Shown: positions 37,901 to 46,399 of the stretch, one piece after another
Numbering within the stretch: position 1 is the stretch's first letter
Layout of the letters: every line of letters begins with the position of its first letter
NCBI GenBank assembly: GCA_007125875.1
Contig: SLCI01000094.1
Coordinates: forward strand, 1 to 58,780
DNA: 58,780 nt
Origin: Kiritimatiellia bacterium
GTDB lineage: Bacteria; Verrucomicrobiota; Kiritimatiellia; SLAD01
Direction of reading: 5' to 3'
The notes under the pieces: generated by a model
Seen by the model: only the letters and a program-made list of their open reading frames with translations
Database searches by the model: none
What the model was told of the DNA's origin: nothing
Position numbers and translations under genes: made by a program

Positions 37901-38013
37901 CGCATTCACTTAATTACGCACTGCTGGGCGAATTGAACGTTCGCCCACGCACGACCTACCTCGCTAAAGTCAATAATCCCAATCAGCTACTGGGCTCGGG
38001 AGAGGTTGCATAA
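34903..38013 (+). CDS. actB: Alternative Complex III molybdopterin-oxidoreductase-like and Fe-S subunit
   Basis: The 1036-aa fused protein has three parts. An internal Tat-like motif DRRSFLKLMGASLAMAGLTAC (100-119) has a lipid-anchorable Cys119. A large molybdopterin-oxidoreductase-like domain runs to about 760. The C-terminal ferredoxin part has Cys clusters in CIGCNACLVACQ, CMHCELAPCEPVCP, CVGTRYCANNCPYKVRR and CTYCIQRI/CQQVCP, enough for three [4Fe-4S] and one [3Fe-4S] cluster. In known complexes the large domain binds no molybdenum cofactor; the clusters conduct electrons from quinol. I start at 34903, where the ATGA overlap lies; an in-frame TTG at 34894 is possible. Confidence 0.94.
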   Translation: MKWNQEELSREDLLSGKRPGQPTAILDSAQAAQQAKADEIVFKQHQDRRLDLAEVRTALAGKEGVAYWNSLEELCEDPAFTELMAKEFPSLPETTEGLDRRSFLKLMGASLAMAGLTACTRQPKELIVPYVRAPEEFIPGKSSYFATSMTLGGYAMGLLAESHMGRPTKLEGNELHPASLGATNAFAQASILGMYDPDRSQAVAHEGDPSTWQAFIDALGQQLTSQDATQGAGLRILTETVTSPSQAQLLTELLDKYPRAKWVQYEAINRDQAYQGAQVAFGEMVDTIYHFDRANVILALDADVLGEGPAHVRYARDFSTRRDVSGGSTDMNRLYVIESVPSITGASADHRLAMRSSDIERWMRALARAFGIDAPGPELSGAEQEWMSAIATDLREQGSKGVIVVGDRQPAVVHALAHAIHGVLGSAGDSLTYVEPVAARADVQTPALRELVEEMSDGSVELLLMLDTNPVLTVPGDIDFGDALQRVPFSAHLGLYKDETAALSSWHVPMAHYLEGWGDARAFDGTFSIIQPLIAPLYDGKTSQQILALLLGDTETTAHDLVRNYWREHGLSGSFDQDWRRALHDGLVADSAASAKRVQAQATFDAYEETSSDLEVVITPDSAVWDGRFANNAWLQEMPRSLSKLTWDNVVMIAPATAESLSLTNGDEVTVTVAGRSVTGPVWVQPGHAQNSISVQIGYGRTQAGQVGSEVGFDAYTLRSSVAPWFAVGASVQSTGGRHRLATTQMHGRMEGLKDRKLVRVGSLAQFLQNPEFAHEGVHDPAEDETLYPPYDYSQGYQWGMTIDLNRCIGCNACLVACQSENNIPVVGKDNAAMGRTMHWIRIDRYFAGDMDDPEIHHQPLTCMHCELAPCEPVCPVGATVHSADGLNQMVYNRCVGTRYCANNCPYKVRRFNFYQYADETTPQLKLMRNPNVTVRTRGVMEKCTYCIQRISEARIKAERDHRTIQDNDLKSACQQVCPTQAIAFGDINNPESEVSKRKAHSLNYALLGELNVRPRTTYLAKVNNPNQLLGSGEVA

Positions 38014-39395
38014 TGGCAACAGACTCTTCCAACTACCAAGAAGAGGTGCTGGGGCAGGCCGATGTGATGCTGGGTCCAGGGCAGACCTTCGAGTCCATCG
38101 ATCGCGATATTACCGATATTGTGCTCACCAATAAACCGCCGAAGGCATGGTGGATTGGGCTAGGCATAGCAGGTGCCCTGATGGGTGTGTTGATGCTGTC
38201 CGTTGTCATGTTGCTCTTTTTCGGCGTGGGGATTTGGGGGATCAACTCGCCAGTGGGGTGGGGGATCGCCATCGTAAATATGGTTTGGTGGATTGGGATT
38301 GGCCATGCAGGTACGCTGATTTCAGCGATCCTGTTTTTGTTCCGTCAGGATTGGCGAACATCGATCAATCGATTTGCCGAAGCTATGACGTTGTTTGCAG
38401 TCTCCGCGGCCGGACTCTTTCCCGTCTTGCACTTGGGGCGACCGTGGATGGTGTACTGGTTTTTCCCATATCCCAACACGCTTGGGATGTATCCGCAGTT
38501 TCGTAGTCCCTTGATGTGGGACGTCTTCGCTATTTCGGCGTATGCCACCATTTCTGCGCTATTCTGGTACATCGGCATGGTGCCTGACTTGGCGACCATG
38601 CGGGATCGCGCCAAGCTTAAGATTCAGAAGATCATCTACGGTATATTCGCCGTGGGCTGGCGCGGATCGGCTACTCATTGGCATCGGTATGAAGTCGCTT
38701 ATCTGCTGTTTGCAGGACTCGCAACCCCGTTAGTCGTATCGGTACACAGTATTGTGGCACTTGACTTTGCGGCATCTGTCATTCCGGGCTGGCATACCAC
38801 CATCTTCCCGCCTTATTTCGTGGCCGGAGCCGTTTTCTCCGGGTTCGCGATGGTGCTGACGTTGACCATTCCCTTGCGGAAGATTTACCACCTCGAACAC
38901 TTCATCACGCTGCGCCATATCGACAACATGTCAAAAATCATGTTGGCCAATGGATTAATCGTTTTTTACGGCTATCTGAACGAAGTATTCTTCGGTTGGT
39001 ATAGTGCCCATGAGTTTGAGATGTACATGATCTGGAATCGTATGACCGGTCCCTATGCGTGGTCGTTCTGGGCCCTGATTTTCTGCAATGGTGTGGTGCC
39101 TCAGCTCTTATGGATGCGTCGCATACGGCGTAATACGATCGCAATCTTCTGTATCGCCATCGTGATTAATATCGGGATGTGGCTCGAGCGCTTTGTGATT
39201 GTCGTCACAAGCTTGCATCGGGATTTCTTACCCTCCTCATGGGGAATGTATACTCCGACTGGCTGGGACTGGGCGTTGTATGCCGGCAGCGCAGGATTCT
39301 TCTTCTTTGCCATGTTCTTGTTCTTGCGCTGGGTGCCCATGATCTCGATCTTTGAGGTGAAAGAAGTCGTGCACAAAATGGAGCATAAGCACTGA
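38013..39395 (+). CDS. actC: Alternative Complex III NrfD-like membrane subunit (quinol site)
   Basis: The 460-aa integral membrane protein is of the NrfD/PsrC type, with about ten predicted spans beginning near residue 50. It carries the segments WWIGIGHAGTLISAILFLF, HLGRPWMVYWFFPYP and FLPSSWGMYTPTGWDW typical of ActC. In the complex, ActC holds the periplasmic-side quinol site and a proton path. Its ATG shares one base with the actB stop (TAATG). The gene is followed two bases later by actD. Confidence 0.95.
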   Translation: MATDSSNYQEEVLGQADVMLGPGQTFESIDRDITDIVLTNKPPKAWWIGLGIAGALMGVLMLSVVMLLFFGVGIWGINSPVGWGIAIVNMVWWIGIGHAGTLISAILFLFRQDWRTSINRFAEAMTLFAVSAAGLFPVLHLGRPWMVYWFFPYPNTLGMYPQFRSPLMWDVFAISAYATISALFWYIGMVPDLATMRDRAKLKIQKIIYGIFAVGWRGSATHWHRYEVAYLLFAGLATPLVVSVHSIVALDFAASVIPGWHTTIFPPYFVAGAVFSGFAMVLTLTIPLRKIYHLEHFITLRHIDNMSKIMLANGLIVFYGYLNEVFFGWYSAHEFEMYMIWNRMTGPYAWSFWALIFCNGVVPQLLWMRRIRRNTIAIFCIAIVINIGMWLERFVIVVTSLHRDFLPSSWGMYTPTGWDWALYAGSAGFFFFAMFLFLRWVPMISIFEVKEVVHKMEHKH

Positions 39396-39397
39396 TC

Positions 39398-39946
39398 ATG
39401 AGTGACGCTTCAACCCAATCCGGAATTTATGGTATCGCGGCAGAATATGCTGATGATGCATCGCTACTCGAGGCTGCACGACAGGCGCGCGCTGAGGGGT
39501 ATACTGCGATGGAGGCCTATTCTCCGATCCCGGTTCATGGGCTTTATGAGGTCATGGGCGGAAAGCGAACGATTCTTCCGTTGATCACGTTGACTGGTGG
39601 AATTTTGGGACTTTTGGCCGGCTATTGGCTGCAAATCTGGGTGTCAGCGATTGAGTACCCCATCAATGTCGGAGGCCGTCCCTATATCACATGGGGCGCA
39701 TTCTTCCCGATTGGGTTTGCCTGCACGATTCTTGGCGCGGGCGTGAGCACCTTTGTCGCGATGTTTGCGATGAACAACTTTCCAGAGCCGTATCATCCAA
39801 TTTTCAATACGCCAAACTTTGAAGAGGCGACCAAGGATCGATATTTCCTCTGTATTGAAGCGACCGATCCCAAATTTGACCGCAATGCGGTGCGTGAATT
39901 TCTTTCCGGAACCCAAGCCGCCGCGGTGTCGGAGGTGGACCTATAA
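39398..39946 (+). CDS. actD: Alternative Complex III subunit D (DUF3341)
   Basis: The 182-aa protein has a soluble N-terminal part (YGIAAEYADDASLLEAARQA) and YSPIPVHGLYEVMG. It then has two membrane spans at about 64-83 and 103-124, and a C-terminal FYLCIEATDPKFD-like segment (seen as YFLCIEATDPKFD). This is the DUF3341 architecture of ActD. It has no cofactor motif and is structural. It couples to actE by a one-base overlap. Confidence 0.93.
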   Translation: MSDASTQSGIYGIAAEYADDASLLEAARQARAEGYTAMEAYSPIPVHGLYEVMGGKRTILPLITLTGGILGLLAGYWLQIWVSAIEYPINVGGRPYITWGAFFPIGFACTILGAGVSTFVAMFAMNNFPEPYHPIFNTPNFEEATKDRYFLCIEATDPKFDRNAVREFLSGTQAAAVSEVDL

Positions 39947-40569
39947 TGGGTAAATGCACAAAAAAATGGCCCCAGTGGTGCATCAGGATGGGCGTGCTCA
40001 GCCTGGTCCTCTCAATGACGTTGTTGGGCTCTGGCTGCGAGCTGCGTAAGAAGATGTACGATCAGCCACGCTATAAGACCTACGCTCAAAGTGATTTCTT
40101 TGAGGACGGGGCCTCTGCGCGACCTTTAGTCGAAGGCACCGTGCCGCGAGGCTTTCTGCGTGAAGATGGCCATTTTTATCGTGGCATGGTGGAAGGAAAT
40201 TTTGCGACCGATTTCCCTGATCGTGTCGAAATCACAGAAGAGCTGCTTTGGAGAGGTAAGGAGCGATACGATATTTTCTGCTCTGTTTGTCATGATCCGG
40301 CTGGATACGGTAATGGCATGGTTGTGCAGCGCGGATTTAAAGCGCCTGAATCATTCCATACCGAACGTTTACGCGGTATGCCGGATGGCTACTATTACGA
40401 GGTCATTACCAGTGGCTATGGTATGATGGCTGGCTACGCCGCGCAAATCCCCCCCGAGGATCGGTGGGCGATCATTGCTTATGTTCGCGCCCTGCAATTA
40501 AGTCAGTTTGCGACTTGGGATGATGTGCCCGAAGCCGTCCGCGAAGACTTGGAGGCAGGAGTCCTATGA
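39946..40569 (+). CDS. actE: Alternative Complex III monohaem cytochrome c subunit
   Basis: The 207-aa protein has a hydrophobic signal ending LLGSGC at residue 31, so it is probably a lipoprotein. It has a single haem c motif CSVCH at 109-113, followed by MMAGYAAQIPPEDRWAIIAYVRALQLSQ typical of class I cytochromes. ActE is thought to relay electrons from ActA to the terminal oxidase. The start shares a base with the actD stop, and its own stop overlaps actF by four bases. Confidence 0.92.
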   Translation: MGKCTKKWPQWCIRMGVLSLVLSMTLLGSGCELRKKMYDQPRYKTYAQSDFFEDGASARPLVEGTVPRGFLREDGHFYRGMVEGNFATDFPDRVEITEELLWRGKERYDIFCSVCHDPAGYGNGMVVQRGFKAPESFHTERLRGMPDGYYYEVITSGYGMMAGYAAQIPPEDRWAIIAYVRALQLSQFATWDDVPEAVREDLEAGVL

Positions 40570-41750
40570 GTGATTCTACTGTCATCCCGGCGATTACGGA
40601 AGCAGGGCGTCGCAGCCTCAAAGTAGGTATTGGATTCGGCGTGCTAGCGGTGATTGGCGCCGTGTTGAATCCTGCGGCGTTTTATCAGGCCTACCTGATC
40701 GGCTATCTTTTTTGGCTAGCGATCGCGCTGGGTAGCTTGATCACGCTGATGATTCATCATGTTACGGGGGGCGCTTGGCTATGCGTGATCCGTCGCCCCA
40801 TGGAGGCGGCGATCCGAACCTTACCGCTACTTGCGCTGCTCTTTATTCCAATCTTACTCGGCATGTCATACCTGTATCCCTGGTCGGTTGCCGAAGTGGT
40901 TGCGGAAGACTATTACCTGCAATTCAAAGCGCCGTATTTGAATACGACGTTCTTTGTCATTCGGGCGGTAATTTATTTCGCGGTATGGTGCACCTTAGGT
41001 CATTTCCTCGTGAAATGGTCGCAGGAGCAAGATCGTACCGGTGATCCCATGCTGAATAAGTCGATGCGTGTATTGAGCGGTGGCGGGATTGTGGCCTATG
41101 TGCTCACGACGACATTCGCTTCATTCGATTGGATGATGTCGGTTGATCCGCATTGGTTTTCGTCGATCTACGGCCCAATCTTCATGGTCAGCCAAGGGTT
41201 GGGTACACTTTGCTTCTTGTTAATTGTTGTGGTGCTGCTGGCCCGATTCGAGCCTCTGTCCAAAGTCGTCACGCAAGATCGTTATCATGATCTGGGCAAA
41301 TGGTTGTTCGCATTAGTGATGTTGTGGGCGTACATGATGTTTTCCCAATTCTTGATTATCTGGTCGGGTAATCTGCCGGAACACATTGCTTGGTACCTGC
41401 GGCGAACAGATACCGACTGGAAAGTGCTAGCCCTCATATTGACGATTTTCCATTTCTTTGTGCCGTTTATTGTTCTGCTTTCTCGCTTGGCGAAAAAGCG
41501 GGCTGGAATCCTGGTCAAACTGGCAATTGGCCTCTTGGTGCTGCGCCTGTTCGATCTCTTCTGGTTACTTGCTCCGGATCTGCATGATGGCGCATTTTTC
41601 GTCCATTGGCTTGATCTCGTCGTCCCCGTGGCCTTAGGGGGAGTGTGGCTGGCTCTTTATACAAAACGACTGGGTGAGCAATCCTTAGTTGTGCTGAATG
41701 ACCCTCGTTTCCCCGCCAAAGTCTTGCAGGGAGGAGGGGACCATGACTGA
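40566..41750 (+). CDS. actF: Alternative Complex III subunit F (NrfD-like membrane protein)
   Basis: The 394-aa integral membrane protein has about ten spans, from GFGVLAVIGAVLNPAAFYQAYLIGY onward. The central FASFDWMMSVDPHWFSSIYG and SGNLPEHIAWYLRR segments are characteristic of ActF. It is related to ActC but lacks a quinol site in known structures and may provide a proton route. The start overlaps actE by ATGA. Its last codons overlap the next gene, whose ribosome site GGAGGAGGGG lies inside actF. Confidence 0.94.
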   Translation: MSDSTVIPAITEAGRRSLKVGIGFGVLAVIGAVLNPAAFYQAYLIGYLFWLAIALGSLITLMIHHVTGGAWLCVIRRPMEAAIRTLPLLALLFIPILLGMSYLYPWSVAEVVAEDYYLQFKAPYLNTTFFVIRAVIYFAVWCTLGHFLVKWSQEQDRTGDPMLNKSMRVLSGGGIVAYVLTTTFASFDWMMSVDPHWFSSIYGPIFMVSQGLGTLCFLLIVVVLLARFEPLSKVVTQDRYHDLGKWLFALVMLWAYMMFSQFLIIWSGNLPEHIAWYLRRTDTDWKVLALILTIFHFFVPFIVLLSRLAKKRAGILVKLAIGLLVLRLFDLFWLLAPDLHDGAFFVHWLDLVVPVALGGVWLALYTKRLGEQSLVVLNDPRFPAKVLQGGGDHD

Positions 41751-42180
41751 AAAGCCGATGAACCCTAATCCGGACTATCAGGACAAAGATATCCGCGTTC
41801 GTCCGATCTTGATCTTTATGGTCGGATTGACCGTGTTGACTATCCTGCTACTCGGGTTTCTGGCGCTCTTTTTTAACGTAATGGAGCGACAGTCACGCGC
41901 CGCCGATGAACAAATGCCGCCAGAAGCGCGTGAACGTGTTCTGCCTCCGGAGCCCAGACTTTTAGTGGACGAACAAATGGGTTTGAAAGAGTACCTTGAA
42001 AATGCCCGTGAGATAACGGATTATTATGCGGTTCTTTCAGATGAGTATGTCCGGATTCCTGTGGAAGAAGCCATTTTACTGGTCGCCGAGCGAGGATTAC
42101 CGCGCTGGGCTCCGATTGTGGTCGAGTCGCCGTCACCTGACGATGCTTCGATAGCGCAAGACATTGAAGCGGTTGAGTAA
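41743..42180 (+). CDS. Single-span protein between Alternative Complex III and SCO
   Basis: The 145-aa protein has a cytoplasmic N-tail, one membrane span (about 24-45), and an acidic outer domain with LLVDEQMGLKEYLENAR, then YVRIPVEEAILLVAERGLP. It overlaps actF by eight bases and has the strongest Shine-Dalgarno in the run (GGAGGAGGGG, seven bases before ATG). I cannot name it. Position and topology suggest an accessory subunit of the Alternative Complex III-oxidase assembly, as additional small subunits (ActG/ActH) are known in some complexes. The RIPVEEA pattern recalls small proteins next to SCO genes elsewhere. Confidence 0.65.
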   Translation: MTEKPMNPNPDYQDKDIRVRPILIFMVGLTVLTILLLGFLALFFNVMERQSRAADEQMPPEARERVLPPEPRLLVDEQMGLKEYLENAREITDYYAVLSDEYVRIPVEEAILLVAERGLPRWAPIVVESPSPDDASIAQDIEAVE

Positions 42181-42266
42181 GCAGTTCTATTGTTGCGCTG
42201 CATTCTTTTTTCGGTCGAGTGCTTTTTGATCAGATGGGCAGTGCCTCGTGTATATCTGTGACTAAT

Positions 42267-43103
42267 ATGAGTAAACGAAATTACAGTCGATTTGCATACC
42301 TAATTGGTTGCGTGGCTTTCTGCTTCGCGCTTTTAGCTGATGCCCAAGTTCGGCCTGAAGATGAAGTATTAGAACGCGTGCGCTTTGAGCAGCATTTGGA
42401 TGCCGCCTTACCGCTTGATGCTGTATTCACTGATCATGATGGACAGCAAGTGGAGCTGGGACACTATTTCGGTGAACGGGCAGTCATCATTGTGCCGATC
42501 TATTACAACTGCCCCATGCTGTGCGGCTTGATCATTAATGGTCTGCTTGATTCACTCAAACAGGTAACCTTCAACCCGGGCGAGGACTTCGAAGTCGTCG
42601 TAGTGAGCTTTGACCCTACCGAGACGCCGGAATTGGCTGCCGCGAATCGAAACGCTTTCTTGGCGGAATATGATCGGCCCGGAACCGAGGATGGTATCCA
42701 TTTTTTAGTCGGCGAAGAACGTGAAGTTCGTCGGCTAACAGACACGATCGGCTTTCAGTATGAATGGGTCGATGAGCTGAATGATTACGCCCATGCCAGT
42801 GGTGTAGTGCTTTGTACCGCGGACGGCCGGACCTCTCGCTACTTTTTCGGGATCATGTATGCCCCACGCGATATGCGTTTGGGTCTAGTCGAGGCATCAG
42901 AAAACCAGATTGGTACGGCCGTGGATCGTATCATGTTGTTTTGCTACATGTATGACCCGGCCAGTGGGACCTATGGGCTACTCATCCATCGCGTAGTCAA
43001 TACTGCTGCGGCGACTACTGCGCTTGTATTGGGCTCGTTCCTTTTTGTTATGTTGCGCGCTGAGAAGCGACAAATCTCATCAAATAGCGGACATTCTTCA
43101 TGA
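42267..43103 (+). CDS. SCO1/SenC/PrrC family copper chaperone
   Basis: The 278-aa protein has a signal or anchor (about 8-25), a thioredoxin-fold domain with the copper motif Cys82-Pro-Met-Leu-Cys86 and distal His176 (YAHASG), and a C-terminal membrane span (about 244-264). SCO proteins load copper into the CuA site of oxidase subunit II, which is the next gene. The start is uncertain: 42267 gives the best signal but has no clear ribosome site, and the frame is open to 42219. The stop overlaps coxB by four bases. Confidence 0.9.
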   Translation: MSKRNYSRFAYLIGCVAFCFALLADAQVRPEDEVLERVRFEQHLDAALPLDAVFTDHDGQQVELGHYFGERAVIIVPIYYNCPMLCGLIINGLLDSLKQVTFNPGEDFEVVVVSFDPTETPELAAANRNAFLAEYDRPGTEDGIHFLVGEEREVRRLTDTIGFQYEWVDELNDYAHASGVVLCTADGRTSRYFFGIMYAPRDMRLGLVEASENQIGTAVDRIMLFCYMYDPASGTYGLLIHRVVNTAAATTALVLGSFLFVMLRAEKRQISSNSGHSS

Positions 43104-44044
43104 TGAATCTTTTGGCCAGTTTTATTCCTGCTCAGGCATCTCACTTTGCTGCAGATATCGATCGGTTGTATTTCTTCCTGATCGGGGTCTCGATGTTTTT
43201 CACGATATTGATCGGGATGCTGGTCATCTATTTTGTGATACGTTTCCGGCGTCGCTCGGATGATGAGCGTCCGGCACCCACGAAAGATATCGTTGCGCTT
43301 GAGATTGGTTGGACGATTATCCCCTTGGTCCTCGTCATCATCATGTTCGTTTGGGGCGCCGCACTATTTTACAAGCAATGGCGACCGCCTGCTGATGCGA
43401 TGGAAATCCTTGTGACAGGCAAAAAATGGATGTGGAAGATGCAGCATCCGTCCGGTCGCTCGGAAATTAATGACCTCACCGTTCCCGTTGGACGGCCTAT
43501 CCGGCTGACCATGACGTCCGAGGATGTCATTCACAGCTTCTTCGTCCCTGCGTTTCGAACCAAAGCGGACGTTGTCCCCGGCCGCTACACCAGTTCCTGG
43601 TTTTTGCCGACGGAGAAGGGGAGCTTCCATCTATTTTGCGCTGAATATTGCGGAGCCGAGCATTCCTTAATGAAAGGATGGGTACATGTCGTCTCCGAGG
43701 AAGAGTACGAGGCTTGGGCGCGCGGTGACGATACGGATGTAGCGATGCTGACCCCAGTTGAAGCCGGTCAGCGATTATTTAATGAGTTGGGCTGCGTGGT
43801 TTGCCATAATCCCGCATCGGGTGCAATGGGTCCCCATCTCGCTGGGCTCTTCGGCAGCGAAGTTCGTCTGAACACGGGCCGATCGGTAATTGCGGATGAG
43901 GAGTACATCCGCGAGTCGATTCTGGAACCGATGGCGAAGATTACGGAGGGTTACCAACCCATTATGCCAACCTATAAAGGGCAAGTCTCAGAGACACAGG
44001 TCATGCATTTGATCGCTTATATCCGCTCTCTATCCGAAGAATAA
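43100..44044 (+). CDS. coxB: Cytochrome c oxidase subunit II with fused cytochrome c (caa3 type)
   Basis: The 314-aa protein has two N-terminal membrane spans (about 22-48 and 67-91). A cupredoxin domain holds the CuA ligands Cys180, Cys184, His188, Met191 and His145 (EDVIHSFFVP ... CAEYCGAEHSLM). A C-terminal cytochrome c domain has CVVCH at 232-236. The fused cytochrome makes the enzyme caa3-type, able to receive electrons directly from ActE or ActA of the neighbouring complex. Two ATGs lie in a row at the start; 43100 overlaps the SCO stop. Confidence 0.95.
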   Translation: MMNLLASFIPAQASHFAADIDRLYFFLIGVSMFFTILIGMLVIYFVIRFRRRSDDERPAPTKDIVALEIGWTIIPLVLVIIMFVWGAALFYKQWRPPADAMEILVTGKKWMWKMQHPSGRSEINDLTVPVGRPIRLTMTSEDVIHSFFVPAFRTKADVVPGRYTSSWFLPTEKGSFHLFCAEYCGAEHSLMKGWVHVVSEEEYEAWARGDDTDVAMLTPVEAGQRLFNELGCVVCHNPASGAMGPHLAGLFGSEVRLNTGRSVIADEEYIRESILEPMAKITEGYQPIMPTYKGQVSETQVMHLIAYIRSLSEE

Positions 44045-44057
44045 AGGTACTGAACAG

Positions 44058-45698
44058 ATGAACGACACGTCACCGCCAAAGCGCACACATTACCTGAACG
44101 CTCAACATACTGTTGGGTCCTGGCTCTTTACGTTGGATCACAAACGTATTGGCCTCTTGTATTTGGCGACCATCCTGCTTTTCTTCCTACTCGGCGGTAT
44201 TGCGGCCATGCTGTTCCGGGTTGAGTTGATGACGCCTGATCCCACCTATATGGAGAGCGAGACATACAATCGACTCTTCACGATGCATGGCATCACAATG
44301 ATTTTCTTCTTCCTGATTCCATCTATCCCCGCCGTATTGGGTAACTTTCTGTTACCGCTTATGCTGGGCACGAAAGACTTAGCGTTTCCTCGTCTAAACT
44401 TGGCGAGTTGGTATGTCTTTACATTTGGCGGTCTATTAGGGCTCGGTTCGATCATTTTTGGAGGTGTAGACACTGGGTGGACATTCTACACGCCCTACAG
44501 CAGCACCTACGCGAATTCCAATGTCATATTGGCCGCGCTAGGCATTTTTATTGCCGGCTTTGGCTCCATCATGACCGGTATTAATTTCATCGTCACAATC
44601 CACAAAATGCGTGCGCCTGGGCTGACCTGGTTTCGCCTTCCGCTCTTTATTTGGGCGCATTATGCCACCTCCATCATCATTGTGCTGGGAACACCGGTTA
44701 TCGCCATTACAATTCTGCTCGTAGCGATTGAGCGCTTGTTCCAGATCGGCATCTTTGATCCGGCTTTGGGTGGTGATCCGGTTTTGTTCCAGCATCTCTT
44801 CTGGTTCTATTCGCACCCGGCTGTGTACATCATGATCTTGCCGGGCATGGGTGTGATCAGTGAAATCATTGCCTGCTTTTCGCGGAAGCGCATCTTTGGA
44901 TATAAAGTTGTGGCCTTATCCAGTCTGGCGATTGCCATCCTGGGCTTCTTTGTCTGGGGACATCACATGTTTGTCAGTAGCCAGTCGATGTATGCCGGCA
45001 TGATTTTCTCGATCTTGTCCTTCTTAGTCGCGATTCCCTCAGCCATCAAAGTGTTTAACTGGACGGCGACCCTATACGGTGGAGCGATCAAATTGGATAC
45101 GCCGATGCTGTATGCCTTGGGGTTCATTGGTCTATTTACGGTTGGTGGACTGACTGGACTCTTTCTGGCATCCATGGCTATCAACGTGCATGTGCACGAC
45201 ACTTACTTTGTCGTCGCACACTTTCACTACGTGATGGTAGGCGGAATGGTGATGGCTTTCTTCGGAGGCCTGCATTTCTGGTGGCCTAAGATGACGGGGC
45301 GTCATTTCTCCGAGTTGTTCGGCCGAATTGGTGCCGTGACGATTTTTATCGGCTTCAATTTGACCTTCTTCCCGCAATTCATCGTCGGTTATTTGGGTAT
45401 GCCGCGTCGCTACCATGTCTACCCCGAGGAATTTCAATTCTTGCAGGTGATGTCAACCGGTGGATCGGCTGTATTGGCACTTGGTTACCTTGTGATGGCT
45501 GGCTACCTGTTACACTCGCTGGTATTGGGAAAGAAAGCATCTTCGAATCCTTGGCGTGCCGTTGGACTGGAGTGGACCACTCCTTCACCGCCGCCGACCG
45601 AAAACTTCACCACTGAACCCTACGTCGACTATGAGGCGTACGATTATACCCGTGAAGAGGTTTACAGGGATGACGCTGACGAGGTGAAGGGGGCATAA
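44058..45698 (+). CDS. coxA: Cytochrome c oxidase subunit I
   Basis: The 546-aa haem-copper oxidase core has about twelve spans. The haem and CuB histidines are seen in FTMHGITMIF, FYSHPAVYIMILPG, WGHHMFVSS and HDTYFVVAHFHYVM. The helix VI motif is YSHPAVY (251-257), not GHPEVY, so the D-channel Glu is missing and the enzyme is of the A2 type, like the Rhodothermus caa3 oxidase. It reduces oxygen and pumps protons. It lies 13 bases after coxB and two before coxC. Confidence 0.96.
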   Translation: MNDTSPPKRTHYLNAQHTVGSWLFTLDHKRIGLLYLATILLFFLLGGIAAMLFRVELMTPDPTYMESETYNRLFTMHGITMIFFFLIPSIPAVLGNFLLPLMLGTKDLAFPRLNLASWYVFTFGGLLGLGSIIFGGVDTGWTFYTPYSSTYANSNVILAALGIFIAGFGSIMTGINFIVTIHKMRAPGLTWFRLPLFIWAHYATSIIIVLGTPVIAITILLVAIERLFQIGIFDPALGGDPVLFQHLFWFYSHPAVYIMILPGMGVISEIIACFSRKRIFGYKVVALSSLAIAILGFFVWGHHMFVSSQSMYAGMIFSILSFLVAIPSAIKVFNWTATLYGGAIKLDTPMLYALGFIGLFTVGGLTGLFLASMAINVHVHDTYFVVAHFHYVMVGGMVMAFFGGLHFWWPKMTGRHFSELFGRIGAVTIFIGFNLTFFPQFIVGYLGMPRRYHVYPEEFQFLQVMSTGGSAVLALGYLVMAGYLLHSLVLGKKASSNPWRAVGLEWTTPSPPPTENFTTEPYVDYEAYDYTREEVYRDDADEVKGA

Positions 45699-45700
45699 TT

Positions 45701-46399
45701 ATGGCAGCTGATCAGCACTCACCGCATCTGGCTCATCACTTCGATAGCATGGAGCAGCAGCAGGAATCTTCCTCGCTGGGGATGTGGCTTTTTCTTGCAC
45801 AGGAAGTCATGTTCTTTGGCGGCCTTTTTGTCGCCTATGCCGTCTACCGATTCAAATATCCTGAGGCTTTCGCGGTCGCCAGCAGCCATTTAAGTTTAGG
45901 GTGGGGCGCCTTCAACACCGTCGTGCTGATTTGCAGCAGTCTCACCATGGCGCTGGCCGTACGCGCCGGGCAACTTGGTGACAAACGAGGGATCATCCGT
46001 TATCTGCTGGCCACGATATTCCTCGCCAGCGTCTTCCTGGGTGTAAAAGGTGTGGAGTACACTGAAAAGTATAATGATGGGCTTATGCCTGGGCCCGCTT
46101 TCGAATATACGCCTGATTTCGATCGCTATACCGTTCCGGTCACCGCAGAAACTGCGCCACCAAATTTTGTGGGCAATGTTCAACTTTTCTTCTCGTTCTA
46201 TTTCGTGATGACCGGTTTACATGCGCTTCATATGGTGATCGGGATCGGGCTAATGATCTGGTTGATCGTAAAAGCGCTGCGAGATCGATTTTCGAAAGAA
46301 TACTTTACGCCAATTGAAATGACCGGTCTGTATTGGCATTTTGTTGATATTGTCTGGATCTTTCTCTTCCCCTTAGTCTATTTAGTTTGGAGGCATTGA
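45701..46399 (+). CDS. coxC: Cytochrome c oxidase subunit III
   Basis: The 232-aa membrane protein has five predicted spans. It has the subunit III hallmarks LGMWLFLAQEVMFFGGLFVAY and TGLHALHMVIGIGL, ending with TGLYWHFVDIVWIFLFPLVY. It stabilises subunit I and proton uptake. Its stop and the start of the next gene share a base (TGATG). Confidence 0.96.
   Translation: MAADQHSPHLAHHFDSMEQQQESSSLGMWLFLAQEVMFFGGLFVAYAVYRFKYPEAFAVASSHLSLGWGAFNTVVLICSSLTMALAVRAGQLGDKRGIIRYLLATIFLASVFLGVKGVEYTEKYNDGLMPGPAFEYTPDFDRYTVPVTAETAPPNFVGNVQLFFSFYFVMTGLHALHMVIGIGLMIWLIVKALRDRFSKEYFTPIEMTGLYWHFVDIVWIFLFPLVYLVWRH

Noticed and set aside
34903..38013. Catalytic molybdenum oxidoreductase
   Set aside because: The context (actA, actC to actF) and the Fe-S layout identify ActB, whose large domain is known to lack the cofactor.
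38013..39395. Polysulfide or nitrite reductase membrane subunit (PsrC/NrfD)
   Set aside because: The NrfD-like fold is shared, but the ActD, ActE and ActF neighbours and the oxidase make Alternative Complex III the right call.
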